This document shows, piece after piece, positions 24,534 through 35,797 of a DNA stretch of 64,000 nucleotides. The stretch lies in assembly GCA_032620915.1 (NCBI GenBank), contig CP136052.1, forward strand, positions 2,472,001 to 2,536,000, written 5' to 3'. The notes beneath the pieces are model-generated. The model was not told where the DNA came from. It made no database searches and saw only the letters and a program-made list of their open reading frames with translations. The stretch's first letter is position 1. The number at the start of each line of letters is the position of its first letter. The position numbers and the translations under genes were made by a program. This DNA comes from Oscillospiraceae bacterium NTUH-002-81. Lineage in GTDB: Bacteria > Bacillota > Clostridia > Lachnospirales > Lachnospiraceae.

Positions 24534-26672
24534 CTATCTCTCCCCCTGTTCTGCCAGTTCAAAATCAATGGTGCGGGCCAGCTCGTCCGCCCCGGCTACC
24601 CGGATGCGTACCTGCTGCCCTAACTTGTATGCCTTGCCGGTGTGCTCTCCCACCAGTTCGTAGGCGTCTTCATGAAAAATATAATAATCGTCGTCCAGAC
24701 TGTTCACATGTACCAGTCCCTCAATGGTGCTGGGCAGCTCCACATACAGCCCATAGGCCGTCACACCGGAAATCACGCCATCAAAGCACTGGCCGATCCG
24801 GGCTGCCATATATTCTGTTTTCTTCTGCTTGTCCGTCTCCCGCTCGGCCTCATCTGCCCGGCGCTCCATCTCGCTGGAATGCTTGGAAACCTCTTCCAGA
24901 ATTCCCTGATAATGAGCAATCCGGTCGCCATTTAACTTACCACGCAGATTTTCCTTGATGATCCGGTGGATCTGCAGATCCGGATACCGGCGGATGGGTG
25001 ATGTAAAATGGCAGTAATACTGAGCCGACAGGCCAAAATGCCCGGTACAGAAGGGTGTATATTTCGCCTGCTTCATGGATCGTAAGGTCAGTCGGGAAAT
25101 CAATGGCTCCTGAGTGGTGCCATCCACCTTGTCCAGCAACTTTTGTAACTCCTTGGGATGAATATCGCCATTGCCCGCATGGATGGAATAACCAAAATTA
25201 TTGATAAACATACCCAGCGCCCGGATTTTCTCCGGATCCGGCGCATCGTGTGTCCGGTAAACAAAGGGAAGTTCCTGCCAGAAATAATCCTCGGCCACAG
25301 TCTCATTGGCGATGAGCATGAAATCCTCAATGATCTTGGTTGCGGTGTTTCTCTCATAAGGATGGATATCCACCGGAATTCCCCTGGTGTCCAGAATGAT
25401 CTTCGTTTCCGGAAAATCAAAATCAATGGATCCCCGTTTTCGGCGCTTGTTTCTCAAAATGCCGGCCAGCGTTGCCATATGCCGGAACATGGGTACCAGT
25501 TTTTCATAGCGGCTGATCTCCGCCGGATCTTCGTCCTCCAGAATCTTTTTCACACTGGTGTACGTCATCCGCTCATCCACCCGCACCACGGTCGCTGCAA
25601 TCCGATGTTCCACCACCTGTCCCTTGCCATTGATGGTCATGATGCAGCTCAGCGCCAGCCGATCCTCTCCGGCATTCAGCGAACAAATGCCGTTGGACAG
25701 CTTGTGGGGCAGCATGGGGATCACCCGATCCACCAGATAAATGCTGGTGCCCCGCTCGTAAGCTTCCCGGTCAAGGGCACTGCCTTCCTGGACATAGTTA
25801 CTCACATCCGCAATGTGCACGCCCAACGTATACAGACCATTCTCTTCTGTCAAAGACACCGCATCGTCCAGATCCCTGGAATCTTCACCATCAATAGTCA
25901 CCATCTGCCAGTCCCGCAGATCCAGCCGTCCCGCCATATCTGCACTGCTTACCGCATCCGGTGTCCGCTCTGCCTGATGCATCACCTTCTCCGGAAATAC
26001 CTCCGGTAGATCATAGGCCCGGATAATGGAAAGAATATCCACACCGGGATCATTGATGTGCCCCAGAATCTCTGTCACCCTGCCCTCCGGGTTCTTGTCC
26101 TTTCCGTTGCCATAATCCGTGATCTCCACCATCACCTTATGGCCGGTGACAGCGCCCATGCTGCGCTCCAGCGGGATAAAAATATCCCGGGCGATTTTCA
26201 GGTTATCCGGGATCACAAACCCGTAGGTCTTATTTCGTTCAAAGGTGCCCACCATCGTGTGGATGCCGCGCTCCAGCACCCGGATGACCCGGCCCTCCCG
26301 GCGCCGTCCGCTCTGGCGGCCGGTGATCTCCACTTCCACCACATCCTGATGCAGGGCATTCTGCGCTGCCCCCTCGGGAATATAAATGTCGTCCGGCTCA
26401 CCTTCCACCGTCACAAACCCGAAGCCCCGGGTATTGCCTGTATACACACCCTTCACCAGCTTCGGCTCCGCCTTGCTGTATTTTCCACGCTTGGACAGAG
26501 AAATCTTTCCTTCCTCCACAAGAAGATCCAGCACCTCCTGCAGTTCTCCCCGCTGCTCCCGGGAAACGCCCAGAAGAATCGCCATCTCCTTCACCTTCAT
26601 GGGCACATAATGTTCATCATTCACCAGGCGGGTGATCATATCCGCCCGCTGCCGTCTCTGTTCTTCCGTCAT
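24534..26672 (-). CDS. rnr: Ribonuclease R
   Basis: 712 aa: N-terminal winged helix, two cold-shock domains, RNB catalytic domain with DGEDSRDLDDAVSL (metal-binding aspartates) and C-terminal S1 domain (GQCFDGVISGVTAYGLYVEL). A processive 3'-5' exoribonuclease that degrades structured and non-stop mRNAs with tmRNA-SmpB. It abuts smpB, and secG precedes it. Confidence 0.97.
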   Translation of the reverse strand: MTEEQRRQRADMITRLVNDEHYVPMKVKEMAILLGVSREQRGELQEVLDLLVEEGKISLSKRGKYSKAEPKLVKGVYTGNTRGFGFVTVEGEPDDIYIPEGAAQNALHQDVVEVEITGRQSGRRREGRVIRVLERGIHTMVGTFERNKTYGFVIPDNLKIARDIFIPLERSMGAVTGHKVMVEITDYGNGKDKNPEGRVTEILGHINDPGVDILSIIRAYDLPEVFPEKVMHQAERTPDAVSSADMAGRLDLRDWQMVTIDGEDSRDLDDAVSLTEENGLYTLGVHIADVSNYVQEGSALDREAYERGTSIYLVDRVIPMLPHKLSNGICSLNAGEDRLALSCIMTINGKGQVVEHRIAATVVRVDERMTYTSVKKILEDEDPAEISRYEKLVPMFRHMATLAGILRNKRRKRGSIDFDFPETKIILDTRGIPVDIHPYERNTATKIIEDFMLIANETVAEDYFWQELPFVYRTHDAPDPEKIRALGMFINNFGYSIHAGNGDIHPKELQKLLDKVDGTTQEPLISRLTLRSMKQAKYTPFCTGHFGLSAQYYCHFTSPIRRYPDLQIHRIIKENLRGKLNGDRIAHYQGILEEVSKHSSEMERRADEAERETDKQKKTEYMAARIGQCFDGVISGVTAYGLYVELPSTIEGLVHVNSLDDDYYIFHEDAYELVGEHTGKAYKLGQQVRIRVAGADELARTIDFELAEQGER

Positions 26673-26722
26673 TCCAGTTCCTTTCCGTCAAAATATGCAA
26701 TACAACCAATTTCCTATGAAAC

Positions 26723-26750
26723 AAAAAACACCCTCGCAAGGAGAGTGCTT
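26723..26750 (-). terminator. Intrinsic terminator between secG and rnr
   Basis: On the minus strand CACTCTC-CTTGC-GAGGGTG followed by T6. It could end secG transcripts or attenuate entry into rnr-smpB. Confidence 0.7.
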
Positions 26751-26755
26751 TTGTA

Positions 26756-26995
26756 TTAGAAAATGTTTAAATTCAGAACCAATGCCAGGATAATGAACAG
26801 CGCACCGAGAACGATGGTTGCTTTCACCAGATGCCCTTCCATTGACCGGCCTTTATTGCGGCTCCAGTAGCTGTCCGCTGCTCCGCTCAGGGCACCCAGA
26901 CCGCCATTCTTGCCTTCCTGAAGTAATACAAGCACTGTTAATGCAATACAGTCTATTACAAACAAAATTGTCAGAATAATTCTTAAAACTTCCAC
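26756..26995 (-). CDS. secG: Preprotein translocase subunit SecG
   Basis: 79 aa with two hydrophobic helices and the conserved loop LQEGKNGGLGALSG between them. It stimulates SecYEG-mediated export. RBS CAGGAGGTG. Gram-positive genomes commonly keep secG just ahead of rnr-smpB-ssrA. Confidence 0.93.
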   Translation of the reverse strand: MEVLRIILTILFVIDCIALTVLVLLQEGKNGGLGALSGAADSYWSRNKGRSMEGHLVKATIVLGALFIILALVLNLNIF

Positions 26996-27094
26996 TATTT
27001 AACACCTCCTGCGGCTAAACCAGTTTTTAGTTTACCATAGAGGGGAAGTTTTTTCAAGTACTTTTCACTTCAGGGTGCGGACTAGTTTCCAATA

Positions 27095-28441
<1,347 letters not shown>

Positions 28442-28460
28442 ATTTTATGTGTTCGAGCGC

Positions 28461-29610
28461 CTACCTGTAGGGCACAAATTCATATCCCGCGGCCCGGGCA
28501 TCGTCAATGAACTGCCCCAGTACCTGAGTATTGGTGCTGGATACTGCGTGCAAAAGATAAATAGCGCCGGGATGCAGCCGTTCCTTTAATTTGGCCAGGG
28601 CAGCTGTCGCTTCCGGCTGGTTGTCCGGATCCCAGTCCTTATAGGCAAAGCTCCAGAAAACACTTGTATAACCCACATTCTGGACGATAGCCAGCGACTG
28701 TTCACTGAATTTGCCCGCCGGATAGCGGAACAGGGACATCTCATAACCGAAATTCTCCTTCACGTAATCGTGCAGATCCAGCAATTCTCTCTCCTGCTGC
28801 TCCCGGCTCTGGGACGGCAGTCCCCCGGACGGATGGGTAACGGAATGGTTTCCTACAATGTGGCCCTCATCAATCATCCGTCGGATCAGTTCCGGCTGCT
28901 GTTTGACATATGGCATAGTCACAAAAAACACAGCCGGACAGTTTTTCTCTTTCAGCACGTCCAGAATCCGGGAAGTATAGCCGTTCTCATATCCTTCATC
29001 GAAGGTCAGGTAAATGCGCTTCGCATCCGACTCATCGGTACGGATGAAATCCGCACTGTATTTTCCATATTTTTCCTGTGCTGTCACCGCTCCCTGTGGT
29101 CGGTTCAGACTGTCGAACTGTACGCCCTGTCCCCATCCCTGAAGCGTATTGTCCAGTGCAGAAATATCGCCGGTATATTTTGCCCGGCTGTCTGCGCCGG
29201 AACCTGCAGTACTGCTAATGATGCCGTCTGCCGTTCCCGCAGAGGCTGCCATATCTGCCTCCGCACTTCCAGTGCTTCCGGCATTAGTCGCATCGGCACC
29301 GGATCCATCCCCGGAAGTACCATCGGCAGAAGTCTGTCCATCTACACTGGCAGTATCACCAGCGCCGGTTTCCTCACCATTTCCTGTCTCATCTTTCGCA
29401 TCCGGATTGTCCTTCACCTGCGCCTCCACATTGGTGGTATTGCCCGCCTGGGCTGCATTTTCCTCCTGGGCAGTATCCTGGCTTTCACGCTCCTGTGGTG
29501 CCCGGGCCATCCGATATCCGTAAAAAATGATCCCCGCACAGAGAATCACAGTCAGGCAGCCGGCCGCCCACAGTCGCCCGCTTCTTTTTGCTCCGTCTTT
29601 TTTTCTTCAT
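28461..29610 (-). CDS. Membrane-anchored polysaccharide deacetylase, frame-broken near start
   Basis: About 382 aa after correction. A basic N-terminus and membrane anchor (AAGCLTVILCAGIIFYGY) are followed by a long Gly/Ala/Ser/Thr/Asp linker (about 50-150). The NodB-type catalytic domain contains LTFDEGYENGYT (metal Asp), GNHSVTHPSG (His pair) and YPAGKFSE. It is expected to deacetylate peptidoglycan or a related polymer outside the cell. ATG 29610 has AGGAGGAG upstream but is out of frame with the domain; removing one base from the A7 (29598-29604) or A5 (29585-29589) run fixes it. It sits between gpmI and eno. Confidence 0.85.
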
Positions 29611-29800
29611 CACAACTCCTCCTGACATCTTCCGATCTGATATCATATCGTTGAACTGCACCATCATAAAACATTGGCACAATCCTGTCCAATCATACTA
29701 TACCCTATATTATGGTCTTTATCCTTTCCTTTTTCTGACGGAAATATTAACATCCTATGATCAAAAAGGCTGCAAAGCAGCGAAGAACGCCAAGGCTATG

Positions 29801-29831
29801 GAAAAGGAGCAGGACATTTTCATCCTGCTCC
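29801..29831 (-). terminator. Terminator after gpmI
   Basis: GGAGCAGGA (29806-29814) pairs with TCCTGCTCC (29823-29831), followed on the minus strand by CTTTTCC. It ends the gap-pgk-tpiA-gpmI run. Confidence 0.8.
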
Positions 29832-29859
29832 ACATATTTTCATCATTCACGCACAGTGA

Positions 29860-31401
29860 TTACCTGCGCACCAGAAGAGACTTGCCGGTCATCTCCTTGG
29901 GCTGCTCCATACCCATCATCTCGATCATGGTCGGAACGATGTCTGCCAGGCAGCCGCCGTCGCGCAGGGTGTAAGCCGGGTCGTAGTTCACAAGCAGGAA
30001 CGGAACCGGGTTGGTGGTATGCGCGGTGAAAGGTTCGCCGGTCTTCTCGTCGATGAGCTGCTCGCAGTTGCCGTGGTCTGCGCAGATGAACATCTGGCCG
30101 TCCACTTTCTTGATGGCCTCAACTGCTCTGCCCACACACTCGTCCACTGCCTCAACCGCTTTCACTGCTGCCTCGATGATGCCGGTGTGGCCGACCATAT
30201 CCGGGTTTGCAAAGTTCACGATGATCACATCGTATTTTCCACCGGTGATGGCATCCACCAGCTTGTCGCAAACCTCGTAAGCGCTCATCTCCGGTTTCAG
30301 GTCGTAGGTGGCAACCTTCGGGGATTTTACAAGGATCCGATCCTCGCCCTCGTTGGGTGTTTCCACGCCGCCGTTGAAGAAGAAGGTGACATGGGCGTAT
30401 TTCTCGGTCTCAGCGATTCTCGCCTGGGTCATATGATGCGCTGCCAGGTACTCACCGAAGGTGTTGGTCACTTCCACCTTCTTGAAGGCCACGCTCTTGT
30501 TGGGGATGGTCACATCATACTCGGTGAAGCAAACGTATTTTACATTGATCCGTTTTTCCCGCGGGAAACCGTCAAACTCATCCGCACAGAAGGCGCGGGT
30601 GATCTCTCTTGCACGGTCCGGGCGGAAATTGTAGAAAATGATGGAGTCGTTGTCCTGTACGGTTGCCACCGGCTTGCCGTCTTTCACGATGACGGTGGGT
30701 ACAACGAACTCATCGGTCACTTCTTTGTCATAGGATGCGGATACGGCGCACAGCGGGCACACTGCGGTCTCGCCCTCACCGGCGGTCATGGCACGGTAAG
30801 CTTTCTCCACACGATCCCAGCGGTTGTCACGGTCCATCACGTAGTAACGGCCCATGACGCTGGCAACCTCGCCCACACCGATCTCTTTCATCTTATCCAG
30901 CAGCTGCTCGATATAATCCTTGCCGGATGCCGGAGGGGTATCTCTGCCATCCAGGAAGCAGTGTACATATACTTTCTTCAGGCCGTGATCCTTCGCCATC
31001 TGCAGCAGGGCATACAGATGGGTGTTGTGGCTGTGTACGCCGCCGTCAGATAAGAGGCCATACAGATGCAGGGCAGAATCATGTGCCTTGCAGTTCTCCA
31101 CAGCTGCCAGAAGCTCTTCATTCTTGAAGAAATCGCCATCCTGGATCTCTTTTGTGATTCTTGTCAGTTCCTGATATACGATACGGCCTGCGCCCATGTT
31201 CAGGTGGCCCACCTCAGAGTTGCCCATCTGGCCCTCCGGCAGTCCCACTGCCAGGCCGCTGGCATAACCCTTTACAAAGGGATACTCTTTTTCCAGGGCA
31301 TCCATCACCGGGGTCTTGGCCAGAGCAACCGCATTGCCCTCTGTTTTATCACTGAGTCCGTATCCGTCCAAAATCATTAAAACAGTCGGTTTTTTGCTCA
31401 T
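29860..31401 (-). CDS. gpmI: 2,3-bisphosphoglycerate-independent phosphoglycerate mutase
   Basis: 513 aa. It has the alkaline-phosphatase-fold metal sites: LDGYG at the N-terminus, catalytic Ser in GNSEVGHLNMGAGR, and C-terminal ADHGNCEQL. It isomerises 3- and 2-phosphoglycerate using Mn. Start 31401 (MSKKPTVLMILDGYG) with AAGGAAG upstream; the reading extends 23 codons further but only through a repeat element. Confidence 0.96.
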   Translation of the reverse strand: MSKKPTVLMILDGYGLSDKTEGNAVALAKTPVMDALEKEYPFVKGYASGLAVGLPEGQMGNSEVGHLNMGAGRIVYQELTRITKEIQDGDFFKNEELLAAVENCKAHDSALHLYGLLSDGGVHSHNTHLYALLQMAKDHGLKKVYVHCFLDGRDTPPASGKDYIEQLLDKMKEIGVGEVASVMGRYYVMDRDNRWDRVEKAYRAMTAGEGETAVCPLCAVSASYDKEVTDEFVVPTVIVKDGKPVATVQDNDSIIFYNFRPDRAREITRAFCADEFDGFPREKRINVKYVCFTEYDVTIPNKSVAFKKVEVTNTFGEYLAAHHMTQARIAETEKYAHVTFFFNGGVETPNEGEDRILVKSPKVATYDLKPEMSAYEVCDKLVDAITGGKYDVIIVNFANPDMVGHTGIIEAAVKAVEAVDECVGRAVEAIKKVDGQMFICADHGNCEQLIDEKTGEPFTAHTTNPVPFLLVNYDPAYTLRDGGCLADIVPTMIEMMGMEQPKEMTGKSLLVRR

Positions 31402-31428
31402 ATTTTCATCTTCCTTCTTGAAACAACA

Positions 31429-31500
31429 GTTCAGCCATGCCTGCACTCGCTCAACTTTTCGTGCAAGCACGATTGCTGTTCTCGTTTGTCATGGCTGAAC
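31429..31500. repeat. Short palindromic element in the tpiA-gpmI gap
   Basis: Terminal inverted repeats GTTCAGCCATG (31429-31439) and CATGGCTGAAC (31490-31500), perfect over 11 bp. The central tip is TCGTGC-AA-GCACGA. The same terminal motif (GTTCAGCC) and tip occur in copies A-D. It would lie in the mRNA 28 nt upstream of gpmI. Confidence 0.7.
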
Positions 31501-31522
31501 CATTTCATGATTTTACCTGTAT

Positions 31523-32275
31523 TTATTTATCATAGTTTACAATTCTTCCAAAATCGGCTTTCAGAGAAGCGCCGCCTACCAGACCGCCGTCGATATCCGG
31601 CTGTGCAAACAGCTCCGGTGCACTTGCAGCGGATACGCTTCCGCCGTACTGGATGCGGATAGCCTGTGCGGTTGCCTCGTCGTAGATCTCGGCGATGCAT
31701 GCACGGATGGCGCCGCACACTTCCTGCGCCTGCTCTGTGGTAGCCACCTTGCCGGTGCCGATGGCCCAGATGGGCTCATAAGCGATGACTGCGGTAGCCG
31801 CCTGCTCTGCCGTTACATCCAGGAATGCAATCTTGATCTGCTGACGGATCCAGTCCAGGGTGATGCCCTGCTCTCTCTGTTTGAGAGACTCTCCGCAGCA
31901 GATGATCGGTGTCAGGCCATGCTCGAAGGCTTTCTTCACCTTCTTGTTCACAGTCTCATCTGTCTCGGCAAAATATTCTCTTCTCTCGGAGTGGCCGATG
32001 ATGACGTATTTCACGCCCACATCGGTGAGCATTGCCGGGGAAATCTCCCCGGTAAATGCGCCGCTCTCTTCGAAATACATATTCTCGGCACCAATCTCAA
32101 TATTGGTTCCCTTCACTGCCTCAACGGCCAGCATCAGGTCAATGGCCGGAACACAGAATACAACGTCTGCATCCTTCGTCTCCACCAGGGGCTTGAGCTC
32201 CTCAATAAGGGAAAGGGCCTCTGACGGAGTCTTGTTCATCTTCCAGTTGCCTGCGATAATCTTTCTTCTTGCCAT
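31523..32275 (-). CDS. tpiA: Triosephosphate isomerase
   Basis: 250 aa. N-terminal GNWKMNK (catalytic Lys), IIGHSERRE (catalytic His) and [10 protein letters not shown] (catalytic Glu). It interconverts DHAP and glyceraldehyde-3-phosphate. Start 32275 ([14 protein letters not shown]) has GGAGG 8 nt upstream. Confidence 0.97.
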   Translation of the reverse strand: MARRKIIAGNWKMNKTPSEALSLIEELKPLVETKDADVVFCVPAIDLMLAVEAVKGTNIEIGAENMYFEESGAFTGEISPAMLTDVGVKYVIIGHSERREYFAETDETVNKKVKKAFEHGLTPIICCGESLKQREQGITLDWIRQQIKIAFLDVTAEQAATAVIAYEPIWAIGTGKVATTEQAQEVCGAIRACIAEIYDEATAQAIRIQYGGSVSAASAPELFAQPDIDGGLVGGASLKADFGRIVNYDK

Positions 32276-32307
32276 CTTCATTTCCTCCAATATTGAAAAA
32301 ACGGTTC

Positions 32308-33498
32308 TTATTTGTCGTTGGCTGCTGCAACACCGGGAAGCTCTTTGCCCTCCAGGAATTCCAGGGAAGCGCCGCCGCCTGTGGAGATATGGGTCATCTT
32401 ATCGCCAAATCCCAGGGTGTTGACTGCTGCTGCGGAATCACCACCGCCGATGATGGTTGTGCCGTCGATCTCAGACAGAGCCTTTGCCACAGCGATGGTA
32501 CCAGCAGCGAAATTCGGCATCTCGAATACGCCCATCGGTCCGTTCCAAACAACGGTCTTGGCATCTTTTACAGCGTCTGCGTACAGCTTCTGGGTCTTCG
32601 GTCCGATATCCAGGCCCATCTCATCTGCTGCCAGGCTGCCCTCAACCACACGGTACGGGGAATCGTTGGAAAACTCTTTTGCTGCAACGGTATCTACCGG
32701 AAGGAGAAGCTTCACGCCTTTTGCCTTTGCCTTCTCAATCATCTCTTTTGCGTAATCCAGGTAATCATCCTCTACGAGGGATTTGCCGACTTCCTCGCCC
32801 TGTGCCTTTGCGAAAGTGAAGCACATGCCGCCGCCGATGATCAGCACATCTACCTTGTCCAGCAGATTGTTGATAACGGAAATTTTGGAGGAAACCTTGG
32901 AACCGCCCAGGATTGCCACGAACGGGCGCTCCGGATTGGTCACTGCGTTTCCGAGGAAATCGATCTCTTTCTGCATCAGGTAACCAACAACAGATGTCTT
33001 CACATATTTTGTCACACCCACATTGGAGCAGTGTGCACGGTGTGCGGTTCCGAATGCATCATCTACAAATACATCAGCCAGGGATGCCAGCTCTTTGCTG
33101 AACTCCTCGCCGTTCTTGGTCTCTTCTTTTCTGTAACGGGTGTTCTCCAGAAGGATCACATCGCCGTCCTTCATGGCTGCAACAGCTGCTTTTGCGTTGG
33201 GACCTACCACCTCAGGATCAGCAGCGAATTTTACTTCCTGGCCCAGAAGCTCGGACAGACGCTTTGCTACCGGTGCAAGAGACAGCTCCGGCTTGGGCTC
33301 TCCCTTCGGCTTGCCCAGGTGGGAGCAAAGGATCACCTTGCCGCCGTCTGCGATCAGCTTCTTGATGGTGGGCAGTGCAGCAACGAGACGGTTCTCGTCT
33401 GTGATCACGCCATCCTTCAGCGGAACGTTGAAGTCACATCTTACCAGGGTACGAAGTCCTTTTACATTAATATCATCAACAGATTTTTTATTCAGCAT
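32308..33498 (-). CDS. pgk: Phosphoglycerate kinase
   Basis: 396 aa with the N-terminal signature [12 protein letters not shown], substrate loop SHLGKPKGE and C-terminal nucleotide site GGGDSAAAV. It makes ATP from 1,3-bisphosphoglycerate. It lies in the operon gap-pgk-tpiA-gpmI. RBS TAGGAGGAAGAG. Confidence 0.97.
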   Translation of the reverse strand: MLNKKSVDDINVKGLRTLVRCDFNVPLKDGVITDENRLVAALPTIKKLIADGGKVILCSHLGKPKGEPKPELSLAPVAKRLSELLGQEVKFAADPEVVGPNAKAAVAAMKDGDVILLENTRYRKEETKNGEEFSKELASLADVFVDDAFGTAHRAHCSNVGVTKYVKTSVVGYLMQKEIDFLGNAVTNPERPFVAILGGSKVSSKISVINNLLDKVDVLIIGGGMCFTFAKAQGEEVGKSLVEDDYLDYAKEMIEKAKAKGVKLLLPVDTVAAKEFSNDSPYRVVEGSLAADEMGLDIGPKTQKLYADAVKDAKTVVWNGPMGVFEMPNFAAGTIAVAKALSEIDGTTIIGGGDSAAAVNTLGFGDKMTHISTGGGASLEFLEGKELPGVAAANDK

Positions 33499-33530
33499 TT
33501 TCTCTTCCTCCTAAATATTTGAAACACTAG

Positions 33531-33552
33531 AAAAGGGCCCGGCCCTTTAAGA
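33531..33552 (-). terminator. Weak terminator or processing hairpin between gap and pgk
   Basis: AAAGGGC-CCG-GCCCTTT with TTTT on the minus-strand 3' side. Such a site would let gap be expressed above the downstream genes. Confidence 0.55.
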
Positions 33553-33590
33553 CCGGACCCTGACAGGTCTTACTATCTATCTACAACGGA

Positions 33591-34607
33591 TTATGCAAGC
33601 TCTGCAAAGTATTTGATTGTACGAACCATCTGGCTTGTGTAGGAGTTCTCGTTGTCGTACCAGGATACTACCTGTACCTCATAGAGGTCATCGGAGATCT
33701 TGGAAACCATGGTCTGTGTTGCATCGAACAGAGAACCATAGGTGATGCCTACAATATCAGAAGATACCAGCTGCTCCTCTGTGTATCCGAAGGATGCGGA
33801 GGAAGCTGCCTTCATAGCTGCGTTGATGCCTTCCTTTGTTACGTCGCTGCCCTTTACAACTGCGATCAGGATGGTGGTGGAACCTGTCGGAACCGGAACA
33901 CGCTGTGCGGAACCGATCAGCTTGCCGTTCAGCTCAGGGATAACCAGGCCGATTGCCTTAGCTGCACCTGTGGAGTTGGGAACGATATTCACAGCTGCTG
34001 CACGAGCTCTGCGGAAGTCGCCTTTTCTGTGAGGTCCGTCAAGAACCATCTGGTCACCGGTATATGCATGAATGGTAGCCATGATACCGGACTGAATCGG
34101 TGCATAATCATTCAGAGCCTTTGCCATAGGAGCCAGGCAGTTGGTTGTGCAGGATGCAGCGGAAATGATCTTGTCATCCGGTGTCAGTGTCTTCTCGTTT
34201 ACGCTGTAAACGATGGTCGGAAGGTCATTGCCTGCCGGTGCGGAAATAACAACCTTCTTAGCGCCAGCTGTGATATGAGCCTCAGCCTTAGCCTTGGAGG
34301 TGTAGAAGCCTGTGCACTCCAGAACTACGTCAACACCGATCTCGCCCCAAGGAAGCTTGGAAGCGTCAGCCTCTTTGTAGATCTTGATCTCTTTGCCGTC
34401 AACAACGATAGAGTCCTCTTTTGCCTCTACCTTGTCAGCCAGTGCATATCTTCCCTGAGAAGAATCATATTTTAATAAATGAGCCAGCATCTTCGGATCA
34501 GTCAGATCGTTGATTGCAACAACCTCATATCCTTCTGCTCCAAACATCTGTCTGAATGCCAGACGTCCGATACGTCCAAAACCATTGATCGCTACTTTTA
34601 CTGCCAT
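33591..34607 (-). CDS. gap: Glyceraldehyde-3-phosphate dehydrogenase, type I
   Basis: 338 aa. NAD-binding [14 protein letters not shown] at the N-terminus and catalytic Cys in [12 protein letters not shown]. First gene of the lower-glycolysis run. RBS TAGGAGGAAT. The usual Bacillus neighbour CggR is absent. Confidence 0.97.
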   Translation of the reverse strand: MAVKVAINGFGRIGRLAFRQMFGAEGYEVVAINDLTDPKMLAHLLKYDSSQGRYALADKVEAKEDSIVVDGKEIKIYKEADASKLPWGEIGVDVVLECTGFYTSKAKAEAHITAGAKKVVISAPAGNDLPTIVYSVNEKTLTPDDKIISAASCTTNCLAPMAKALNDYAPIQSGIMATIHAYTGDQMVLDGPHRKGDFRRARAAAVNIVPNSTGAAKAIGLVIPELNGKLIGSAQRVPVPTGSTTILIAVVKGSDVTKEGINAAMKAASSASFGYTEEQLVSSDIVGITYGSLFDATQTMVSKISDDLYEVQVVSWYDNENSYTSQMVRTIKYFAELA

Positions 34608-34846
34608 TTTTATTCCTCCTAAAGTTTTGAATTACTGCTTTTTGCAGCATACTTTAACATTTTCGGATTGCATTTTAAGCCCGTCGCAATCCACTTCTCA
34701 TTCTACCCAATTTTGATAAAAATTTCAAGTAAATTTCCCATTTTTCCTTATTTTAGCCCTTATTTGGATATTTCGTATAACTATGGACTTTTTCTGATTT
34801 TTATTTTATTATTTTTTATGAAAAATTATTCGAGGAGAAATTTACC

Positions 34847-35656
34847 ATGATTGTTACCGACTGTCATCTGCACTGTGCTTTTTCCGGCGACAGCGAGGCG
34901 CCCATGGAAGATATGGTACGTCGGGGCATCGCGCTTGGCCTGAAAACCATGTGCTTTACCGATCATCTGGACGTGGATTATCCGGACGAGGACGACGATA
35001 TCTGCTTCGACCTGGATACCGCTTCTTATTATAGAGAATTTCAGCGGATCAAAGCCCTCTATGAAGGCCGGATCGAGCTGCTCTTTGGCGTGGAATTCGG
35101 CCTCCAGGAGCATCTGGTGTCCTATTTTGCCGATTATCAGAAAGCCTGGCCCTTTGATTTCATCATCGGTTCCTCCCATCTGCTGGACGGCTTCGACCCC
35201 TATTACCAGCACCATATGGAGGGACGCACCGATGCGGAAATCTACGGCAGCTATTTCGATGCCATCCTGTCCAACCTGCGGGCCTTTGACGGCTTTCAGG
35301 TGTACGGCCATCTGGACTATATCGTTCGCTACGGCCACGGCGGCGCCTCCTCCTATCACTGCAGCGACTATGCTGACATCATCGATGAGATATTAAGGAC
35401 TGCCATCGAAAAAGGCATCGGCATCGAGCTGAACACCTCCGGCCTGAAATACGGTCTTGGCTTCGCACATCCGCACACGGACATTCTGAAACGTTACCGG
35501 GAACTGGGAGGAGAGATCCTTACCATCGGCTCCGACGCCCATAAGCCGGAGCACATTGCCTGGGATTTTGATGTGGTGCCCGACCTGTTAAAAGCCTGCG
35601 GCTTTCGCTACTATAGCTTATTCCGGGGAAGGAAGCCGGATTTTATTCCCCTGTGA
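34847..35656 (+). CDS. PHP-family histidinol-phosphatase-type phosphoesterase
   Basis: 269 aa. The metal-binding HxH is in TDCHLHCAFSGDS, with further sites in CFTDHLDV, GSSHLLDG, YGHLDY and GSDAHKP. This fits the HisK/HisJ class, which dephosphorylates histidinol phosphate. No other his genes are nearby, so a different phosphate ester is possible. RBS CGAGGAG. Confidence 0.85.
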   Translation: MIVTDCHLHCAFSGDSEAPMEDMVRRGIALGLKTMCFTDHLDVDYPDEDDDICFDLDTASYYREFQRIKALYEGRIELLFGVEFGLQEHLVSYFADYQKAWPFDFIIGSSHLLDGFDPYYQHHMEGRTDAEIYGSYFDAILSNLRAFDGFQVYGHLDYIVRYGHGGASSYHCSDYADIIDEILRTAIEKGIGIELNTSGLKYGLGFAHPHTDILKRYRELGGEILTIGSDAHKPEHIAWDFDVVPDLLKACGFRYYSLFRGRKPDFIPL

Positions 35657-35797
35657 AAATGAGATCCATTCTTCCGATATTTTGAAAAGTAATTTGAAAA
35701 GTTATCAATTTCCCGTTTTTTGAATAAAAAAACATGCTATAATAAAACAAACAACTTCGGATCACTTTCCTTTGCAGACAATGAAGGGGGGATACTT

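Noticed and set aside
34608..34846. Riboswitch or T-box upstream of gap or the PHP gene
   Set aside because: Only an AT-rich stretch and a small CTGC-AAAAA-GCAG stem were seen; no conserved aptamer or T-box motif.
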